A stretch of DNA of 8,983 nucleotides, from contig DQGR01000021.1 of assembly GCA_003524845.1 (NCBI GenBank), forward strand, positions 1 to 8,983, read 5' to 3'. The position numbers were made by a program, and so were the translations under genes. Under the pieces are notes generated by a model. The model searched no databases and had not been told where the DNA came from. It saw only the letters and a list, made by a program, of their open reading frames with translations. Below, one piece after another: positions 4,715-8,983 of the stretch (positions within the stretch are counted from its first letter, which is position 1; each line of letters starts with the position of its first letter). Origin of the DNA: Patescibacteria group bacterium (GTDB lineage Bacteria > Patescibacteriota > Microgenomatia > UBA10105).

Positions 4715-6169
4715 GTGAGGATCCGGATCCATATTATCTTTACCCTGCTTATTTTGTACGCGGCTTTGGCAGGGTTTTTTATTTTTAATCACCGACTCGA
4801 CATCAATCCTGACGGCATTTCGTATATTGAAATTGCGCGCAACCTCAGTGTTGGTCATTTTCGGAGTGCCATTACTGCCTACTGGAGTCCTGGGTATCCC
4901 CTGCATTTGATAGCGCTGAAACCTCTCGGTGACTGGTTGACCGTAACCAAAGTCTCGACGTTTATCCTCGCCATGAGTTGGCTCATCTCAAGTTACTGCT
5001 TTGCTTTTTATATCTTTAAAGATCATCGGAAAGCCGAACTGACCGCCATTTTCACCCTGCTGTTTGCCGGAAGCAGCAGTATGTGGCAATTGATTACTCC
5101 AGATTTACTCTTAAGCGTCTACATTTTACTGTTACTTATGGTAGTGACTTCCCTCATCCATGAAAGTTCGGCAATTGATTGGCGAATGTTTGGATTACTC
5201 CTGGGATTTGGGTATTTAATTAAAACTTATTTTCTCGTTTTCGCACTACTGTTTTTCCCCGTGGTGGTTTGGCGTTACGTGCATCCGCGCATACCCACAT
5301 CAGTCAGTTGGGTGCTCGTAGGTTTGACTTCAATTGTCGTCATCTGGTCCAGTTTTTTGTTTATCAAATACCACCAGTTTTCAGTTGGGACAAGTGGACA
5401 GATTACCTACCAGACGTTTGTCACCGGAAACACATTTAATTTTTTAAATAGTCCACAACAACCAACAGCAGGCGCTATTTCCTACTGGTCAGACCCGGCA
5501 GATTTTACTCCGATTACTTTTGACGTAATGAAACAGTTGGTTGCGCTTAAAAAAAATCTAGTAACCACTGGACAATTTTTACTCAAGAACTTTCATCTCG
5601 GACTCATCTTTCTCGTCTTTGCGAGTAATGAAATCAGACGTAAACGGGAACTGAGGATCCTAGCCATTTTTATCATTCTTTGGATACTGTTATATGCCGT
5701 GGTACTAGTTGAGGAGCGTTACCTGTGGCCAATTGTCGTGCCGCTCATTATTTTGCTGGTGGTAGGGATGAAACCACACTTTAAACCATTGGTCACGGTT
5801 TTCTTTCTCGCGGCTTTGTTTTTATTTAGCAGTCACTATACTAAAGCAGTAGCGCCAGATCGCAATAGTGTATTACATTTCGCAATTAGCCAAAAAATTA
5901 CAGCCCCCTGCGTTCTACTATCTGACGAATGGGCGAGAGGATTGTATGTAGCGTATTTCAGCGGTTGTACATATTTGGGAAGAACTGCATCAGCTGATCA
6001 AGTAAGTGCAATCGAAATTCTCAAACGCGAAATTAAAGTCGGCCAGGCCACCCACTTTCTGTCTTTTCATCCTGAACAGTACGAGGAAATTATGCCACGA
6101 TTATCTGATTCAAAAAAAGAGTGGACACTCATCGGTCTTAACGCAACACTTTATACAATAAAAAATTAA
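4715..6169 (+). CDS. GT-C superfamily (GT39/ArnT-like) integral membrane glycosyltransferase
   Basis: The 484-residue protein has a likely first membrane helix at 8-25 and about nine to eleven helices in total, ending near residue 373. A soluble C-terminal part of about 110 residues follows. The first external loop carries NPDGISYIEIARNLSVGHF at 31-49 and WSPGYPLHLIALKPLGDW at 57-74. This is the acidic-residue and Pro-rich loop pattern of polyprenyl-phosphate-sugar-dependent GT-C enzymes. A second acidic motif TPD lies at 128-130, and ERYLWPIVVP at 334-343 fits the conserved late loop. Such enzymes move sugars from lipid carriers to proteins, lipids or glycans outside the membrane; donor and acceptor are unknown. 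The start is GTG with no Shine-Dalgarno sequence and no closer Met in frame. Confidence 0.75.
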   Translation: MRIRIHIIFTLLILYAALAGFFIFNHRLDINPDGISYIEIARNLSVGHFRSAITAYWSPGYPLHLIALKPLGDWLTVTKVSTFILAMSWLISSYCFAFYIFKDHRKAELTAIFTLLFAGSSSMWQLITPDLLLSVYILLLLMVVTSLIHESSAIDWRMFGLLLGFGYLIKTYFLVFALLFFPVVVWRYVHPRIPTSVSWVLVGLTSIVVIWSSFLFIKYHQFSVGTSGQITYQTFVTGNTFNFLNSPQQPTAGAISYWSDPADFTPITFDVMKQLVALKKNLVTTGQFLLKNFHLGLIFLVFASNEIRRKRELRILAIFIILWILLYAVVLVEERYLWPIVVPLIILLVVGMKPHFKPLVTVFFLAALFLFSSHYTKAVAPDRNSVLHFAISQKITAPCVLLSDEWARGLYVAYFSGCTYLGRTASADQVSAIEILKREIKVGQATHFLSFHPEQYEEIMPRLSDSKKEWTLIGLNATLYTIKN

Positions 6170-6219
6170 ATGAACTTTTCAGTATGTCCAGCTTATTTAT
6201 TCATCTGTGAGCCTTAGCA

Positions 6220-6225
6220 TATAAT
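6220..6225 (+). promoter_or_regulatory. Consensus -10 six bases before the GT2 start codon
   Basis: A perfect TATAAT is followed by TGAAAC and then ATG at 6232. A start 7 nt after the hexamer would be the A of the ATG, predicting a leaderless mRNA. No Shine-Dalgarno sequence is present. The -35 is poor (TTATTC at 6197-6202, 17 bp upstream). Confidence 0.55.
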
Positions 6226-6231
6226 TGAAAC

Positions 6232-7074
6232 ATGAGCGTTGTAATTATAGTTGTTACGTATAACAACGAGGCAGCAATAAAGAATTGCGTTATGTCGTTG
6301 GAAAAGCAGCAGCAGAGACAGATTATAGTGGTAGACAATGCCTCGACGGACAAAACTGTTGATATCGTGAAGAAAAATTTTAAAACGGTGAGGTTATTTT
6401 CACTTTCACAAAATCGAGGTTATGCAGGCGGAAATAATTTTGGTATTGAAAAAGCACTGGAACTGAATTGCGAGTTTGTGCTTATCCTCAATCCTGATAC
6501 AGTGCTTGAGCCAGATACCATTAGATTATTACTCTCAGCAACAGAGAAGCATGGGGGTAACGGGATTTTTGGTCCGAAGATATTGATGAAGGATGGAAAA
6601 CGGATCTGGTCAATTGGTGGAGAACTGGATAAAAAACGTTATACTGCGGGGCTCATTGGGTTTAAAGACTTAGATAATAAAAACCACAAAGAAAAAGAAG
6701 TGGATTTTGTGTCCGGCACTTGCATGCTGATTCCACGAAAGTTGCTTGAAAAAGACTTGCGTTTTTATGAGAAGTATTTTCTTTATTATGAAGATGTGGA
6801 ATTTTGTGTCAGAGCAAAACAACTTGGTTTTTCCTCGTTCGTAGTGCCAACTGCAAAAATAGTGCATTTAGAAGAGTCACAAAGTTTATTGCTAAAAAAA
6901 TACTATTTAGCTCGCAACCATCTACTATTTATTGAACGCAACGCCCCTTTTCCAGTGAAATTACGTGAGGTAATACGATTACCTAAGACGCTTTACGAAC
7001 ATGCGGCAGCAAGTGAATGGAATTCGCTGCAAGGAATAAGAGATTATTTTGTTCGCCGCTTTGGTATGTTTTGA
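6232..7074 (+). CDS. GT2-family glycosyltransferase (rhamnosyltransferase-like)
   Basis: This 280-residue GT-A-fold enzyme starts with the GT2 nucleotide-sugar strand VVIIVVTYNNE at 3-13, then IIVVDNASTDKT at 31-42 and NRGYAGGNNFG at 61-71. The metal-binding DXD-type motif is NPD at 87-89, the usual form in the rhamnosyltransferase-like subgroup. The acceptor and catalytic-base region is YYEDVEFCVRAKQLGF at 185-200, with H212 in KIVHLEES. There is no membrane helix, so it acts in the cytoplasm, probably on a lipid-linked glycan. The usual family length is about 280-330, so it is complete. It follows the GT-C gene by 62 bp but has its own TATAAT. Sugar specificity is not determinable. Confidence 0.93.
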   Translation: MSVVIIVVTYNNEAAIKNCVMSLEKQQQRQIIVVDNASTDKTVDIVKKNFKTVRLFSLSQNRGYAGGNNFGIEKALELNCEFVLILNPDTVLEPDTIRLLLSATEKHGGNGIFGPKILMKDGKRIWSIGGELDKKRYTAGLIGFKDLDNKNHKEKEVDFVSGTCMLIPRKLLEKDLRFYEKYFLYYEDVEFCVRAKQLGFSSFVVPTAKIVHLEESQSLLLKKYYLARNHLLFIERNAPFPVKLREVIRLPKTLYEHAAASEWNSLQGIRDYFVRRFGMF

Positions 7075-7093
7075 AATGAATAGTATTTGGTTT

Positions 7094-7789
7094 TTAACGA
7101 ATAACCAACATGGCGAAACGCTGGTAAGTGTCTAACGTCAACGATCTCAAAGAATAGTATTGTGTTACTTGGTTGCGAATCAACTTCCTGACTAATCGCT
7201 GATAATCAAGCATGTGTACGTCATCGACTATAATAAGAGTTTCCTTTTTAGTGTGGTTTATAAGATAAGGAAAAATCCGTTTACGTGTGCTCATAATTCC
7301 CAAGTCGTAAAGTACAAATTCAAATGGTAATATTGGAAAGCGCATTTTTTCAAGTGTTAGCCAATGCATGAGCCGTGACGGATGACATTTTTGCTTTTTC
7401 AAAAAGACATGCGTTTTTGCCAGCCATTTTCGGTTGTCATCAACTGACCAAAGTTTTACAGAATGTTTTGACTCTTGTTTGTAACGGGCAAAAACATAGG
7501 TTGAATAACCCGAACCTAGGTCGAGAACTGATCGCGGGTTAAGCGTTGAGCACAAAGCTGACAAAAATGTTGCCAGTTCTAAAGAAACAGCCATCTTGGG
7601 ATTTGACACAGTGGTAGTGTAGTGTTTATAACTATTTGTTACTATTGGCGCGGAAGAATTGAATTTGTTTTTTAGTCCAGGAAAATCTCGATACAAGCGA
7701 GAACGATCCATTAATCCTTCGAGATGAAGCAATGTTAACCAGAGGTGATGTTTAATCTGCTTAAGAAGATGGACGATTCCGGAGAACAT
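7094..7789 (-). CDS. Class I SAM-dependent methyltransferase
   Basis: The 231-residue protein (from the start chosen here) has SAM motif I VLDLGSGYST at 88-97, an acidic motif II WSVDDN at 115-120, and LIIVDDVHM at 185-193. This arrangement resembles Methyltransf_24/CmcI-like O-methyltransferases. It lies between two GT2 genes and so may methylate a sugar or glycan precursor; that is inference. The open frame extends 12 codons further upstream (to 7825), but the ATG at 7789-7787 is preferred because a perfect TATAAT ends exactly 6 nt before it. This start also avoids overlap with the divergent GT2 gene. The stop is 19 bp from the convergent GT2 gene on its left. Confidence 0.8.
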   Translation of the reverse strand: MFSGIVHLLKQIKHHLWLTLLHLEGLMDRSRLYRDFPGLKNKFNSSAPIVTNSYKHYTTTVSNPKMAVSLELATFLSALCSTLNPRSVLDLGSGYSTYVFARYKQESKHSVKLWSVDDNRKWLAKTHVFLKKQKCHPSRLMHWLTLEKMRFPILPFEFVLYDLGIMSTRKRIFPYLINHTKKETLIIVDDVHMLDYQRLVRKLIRNQVTQYYSLRSLTLDTYQRFAMLVIR

Positions 7790-7795
7790 TCTTAA

Positions 7796-7825
7796 ATTAT
7801 ATGGATAAGATAAGCATTTGCACAA
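7796..7825 (-). promoter_or_regulatory. Promoter of the methyltransferase gene, predicted leaderless start
   Basis: On the minus strand TTGTGC (7825-7820) and TATAAT (7801-7796) are separated by 18 bp. TTAAGA (6 nt) then separates the -10 from the ATG at 7789. The -10 shares base 7801 with the ATG of the divergent GT2 gene, and the -35 lies in that gene's codons 7-9. Confidence 0.6.
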
Positions 7826-8556
7826 TAGTAAAAAATGAAGAGAAGCACATCGGTGAATTTCTTATGTATTATGGGTGGGCGGATGAAATAATCATGGTTG
7901 ATAACCAATCTACCGATAAGACTGTCGAAATCGCCAAAGTATTTACGCCACATGTCTTTCCCAACAGCGAAAAGAGCTTGGGATTGTTAAAACAGTTTGC
8001 TTTGTCTAAAGCAACTAAAGACTGGATACTGCTTGTAGACATTGACGAATTTGTGTCCCGTCAGTTGCAAAAAGAAATCAAAGATGTTTTATCGTACGAA
8101 CCGAAATATGATGCGTACGCGGTTCCATACAAAAATCATTTTTTGGGTCACGCGTTAAAGTCAAAAGCGCAAACTTATTCTAAGGTCAGATTGTTTAGAA
8201 GAAATAAAGGGTCGGTAACCCTGGATCCGGTACACGAAGAGGTGGTCATAAAAGGAAGAATTGGAAATTTAAAAGGAGAAATAAACCACTATTCTTTTCG
8301 TTCTTTACCACAAATCCTTTCCAAGTTCACTCGATATGCTCAGCTAGAAGCAAAACTTTATTTTGCCAAAGGAGAAAAGGCAACTTTTAAAAAGTTTACG
8401 CTCTATCCACTTCATATGTTCTGGTCGATATTTGTTGAGGATGAAGGGTATAGAGATGGGATATACGGTTTCCTCTTGGCTTTGTGTTTCAGCTACTACG
8501 AATTTGCGCGTTATTTTTTCCTACTTTTTACACCACGAAAAAGCGCGCGACCATAA
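7801..8556 (+). CDS. GT2-family glycosyltransferase (WaaE/KdtX-like)
   Basis: The 251-residue protein begins ISICTIVKNEEKHIGEFL at 4-21, typical of the WaaE/KdtX-like GT2 subgroup. IIMVDNQSTDKTVEIAK at 30-46 and the DXD motif DIDEF at 80-84 (D80, D82) follow. VHEEV at 144-148 and the basic loop KVRLFRRNKG at 128-137 fit the acceptor side. A Phe/Tyr-rich C terminus (about 203-243) may associate with the membrane. WaaE-type enzymes add sugars to lipopolysaccharide core; here only addition of a sugar to a surface or lipid-linked glycan can be inferred. The start is 11 bp from the divergent methyltransferase start, with no good Shine-Dalgarno sequence (GGAG at 7781-7784 is 16 nt away). The downstream hairpin 8555-8570 is weak. 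Confidence 0.92.
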   Translation: MDKISICTIVKNEEKHIGEFLMYYGWADEIIMVDNQSTDKTVEIAKVFTPHVFPNSEKSLGLLKQFALSKATKDWILLVDIDEFVSRQLQKEIKDVLSYEPKYDAYAVPYKNHFLGHALKSKAQTYSKVRLFRRNKGSVTLDPVHEEVVIKGRIGNLKGEINHYSFRSLPQILSKFTRYAQLEAKLYFAKGEKATFKKFTLYPLHMFWSIFVEDEGYRDGIYGFLLALCFSYYEFARYFFLLFTPRKSARP

Positions 8557-8593
8557 TTAGTGACCTAATTACCATTCGCCCGCTCTCGTAAAG

Positions 8594-8746
8594 TTATAAA
8601 CCAGCACCAGTAGTTACACTCACCAGTTTAACGACTACAACAAACATGATTGCAAGCACAACGTATGCTACTATGTGAGGCACCTGTTGATGAAGGGTTG
8701 GTAATTGATGCCGAGCCTTATGATGAACTTTTTTGGCTTTTGCCAT
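8594..8746 (-). CDS. Small single-pass membrane protein, function unknown
   Basis: This 50-codon gene starts with ATG 8746-8744 and ends with TAA 8596-8594. The N-terminal third is basic and His/Lys-rich (AKAKKVHHKARHQ at 2-14). It is followed by a membrane segment at about 24-43 (HIVAYVVLAIMFVVVVKLVS) and a short polar tail (VTTGAGL). The perfect AAGGAGGTG (8760-8752) before the ATG is the best ribosome-binding site in the window, which argues strongly that it is translated and perhaps abundant. By the positive-inside rule the basic end should be cytoplasmic. I do not recognise a family. A TTGACA at 8808-8803 may be its -35, but the hexamer 17 bp downstream (CAAACT) is a poor -10. Confidence 0.75.
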   Translation of the reverse strand: MAKAKKVHHKARHQLPTLHQQVPHIVAYVVLAIMFVVVVKLVSVTTGAGL

Positions 8747-8751
8747 AAACA

Positions 8752-8760
8752 CACCTCCTT
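8752..8760 (-). promoter_or_regulatory. Perfect Shine-Dalgarno of the 50-residue protein
   Basis: AAGGAGGTG on the minus strand, with 5 nt to the ATG (7 nt from AGGAGG), fixes the start of the small gene. It shows that this organism uses Shine-Dalgarno initiation, which makes the genes lacking it stand out. Confidence 0.8.
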
Positions 8761-8878
8761 ACTATTCAATACTTATCCCAGTTTGGAGAATTTAATACGC
8801 CATGTCAAGGGGTTCCTGAGATTTACTCTCAATGACGCCTAAAATAGGGTATTTACTCTGTATTTCACGCAAATGCCG

Positions 8879-8884
8879 TATAAT
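8879..8884 (+). promoter_or_regulatory. -10 element of the gene starting at 8922
   Basis: A perfect TATAAT would give a start near 8891 and a leader of about 31 nt containing AAGGG at 8909-8913. The -35 position (about 8855-8861) is poor and lies in the second copy of the direct repeat ATTTACTCT (8821-8829 and 8851-8859), which might be an activator or repressor site. Confidence 0.5.
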
Positions 8885-8921
8885 GCATGCTATTGCCAGT
8901 TGAAAATTAAGGGTACTTTGT

Positions 8922-8983
8922 ATGAAAAAAGTAAGTCACGCCGGACGAAAGCCACGGCCACAACTCAAAATTGCCGTTGACTG
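8922..8983 (+). CDS. 5' end of an unidentified gene (20 codons)
   Basis: ATG at 8922 opens a frame MKKVSHAGRKPRPQLKIAVD that runs to the window edge. AAGGG at 8909-8913 is a modest Shine-Dalgarno sequence 8 nt before it, and a TATAAT lies upstream. The first 16 residues are basic, followed by what may be the first beta strand of a domain (LKIAVD). The next codon begins TG, so it is Cys, Trp or a stop; a stop would make this a 20-residue peptide. No family can be assigned. Confidence 0.5.
   Translation, partial: MKKVSHAGRKPRPQLKIAVD

Noticed and set aside
7790..7825. Twelve extra N-terminal codons of the methyltransferase
   Set aside because: The longer start overlaps the divergent GT2 gene and lies upstream of a perfect TATAAT; the extra residues resemble nothing in the family.
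8555..8570. Terminator hairpin after the second GT2 gene (AATTAG-4-CTAATT)
   Set aside because: The stem is six mostly A-T pairs and no T-tract follows on either strand, so it is not convincing.
8922..8983. Start of cytidylate kinase (IAVDG) or PlsX (IAVDA)
   Set aside because: The LKIAVD string is suggestive, but the next codon begins TG, so the next residue can only be Cys, Trp or stop, not Gly or Ala.
1..8983. CRISPR arrays, riboswitches, defence systems, full insertion sequences
   Set aside because: No regularly spaced repeats, no recognisable riboswitch core, and no transposase, nuclease or toxin-antitoxin genes are visible.

Overview
The window looks like chromosomal DNA of a small-genome bacterium, probably of the Candidate Phyla Radiation (Patescibacteria). 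This is inferred from the compact layout, the short proteins, a Trm11/Trm-G10-like methyltransferase placed between the bL21 and bL27 genes, and a tRNA without an encoded CCA. TGA is used as a stop (parB and the gene at 6232-7074), so the code is the standard bacterial one and not the TGA-glycine code of SR1/Gracilibacteria. The phylum assignment is an inference, not a search result.

Layout: (1) 1-3024 is a rightward housekeeping block: the 3' end of a RodA/FtsW-type gene, rplU (bL21), a Trm11-like SAM methyltransferase, rpmA (bL27) and parB. rplU has its own TTGTCT-17-TAGAAT promoter. rpmA has a TTGACA-17-TATACT promoter buried in the methyltransferase gene. A 125-bp MITE-like structure with 20-bp inverted ends lies between rpmA and parB; its ends carry the rpmA stop and part of the parB ribosome-binding site. 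(2) 3030-3753 holds lepB (signal peptidase I) on the minus strand, a palindromic divergent promoter, and a tRNA-Val(CAC) gene on the plus strand. (3) 3754-3890 is 137 bp with nothing I can call. (4) 3891-8556 is a more AT-rich envelope/glycan block with genes on alternating strands: an RDD membrane protein (-), a multi-spanning GT-C-like glycosyltransferase (+), a GT2 glycosyltransferase (+), a SAM-dependent methyltransferase (-) and a second GT2 glycosyltransferase (+). These are likely to assemble or decorate a surface glycan; the substrates cannot be read from the sequence. (5) 8594-8983 holds a 50-residue single-pass membrane protein with a perfect Shine-Dalgarno sequence (-) and the first 20 codons of an unidentified gene (+).

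The most striking signal is in the regulation. Several block-4 genes have a -10 hexamer that ends exactly 6 nt before the start codon, with no Shine-Dalgarno sequence (RDD, the first GT2, the methyltransferase), or 10 nt before a GTG start (GT-C). This predicts leaderless or near-leaderless mRNAs, in contrast to the clear Shine-Dalgarno sequences of rplU, parB and the 50-residue protein. Promoters are packed back to back: three start regions recur with the octamer GTTATACT, one divergent gene pair is separated by only 11 bp, and another promoter pair is a perfect inverted repeat.
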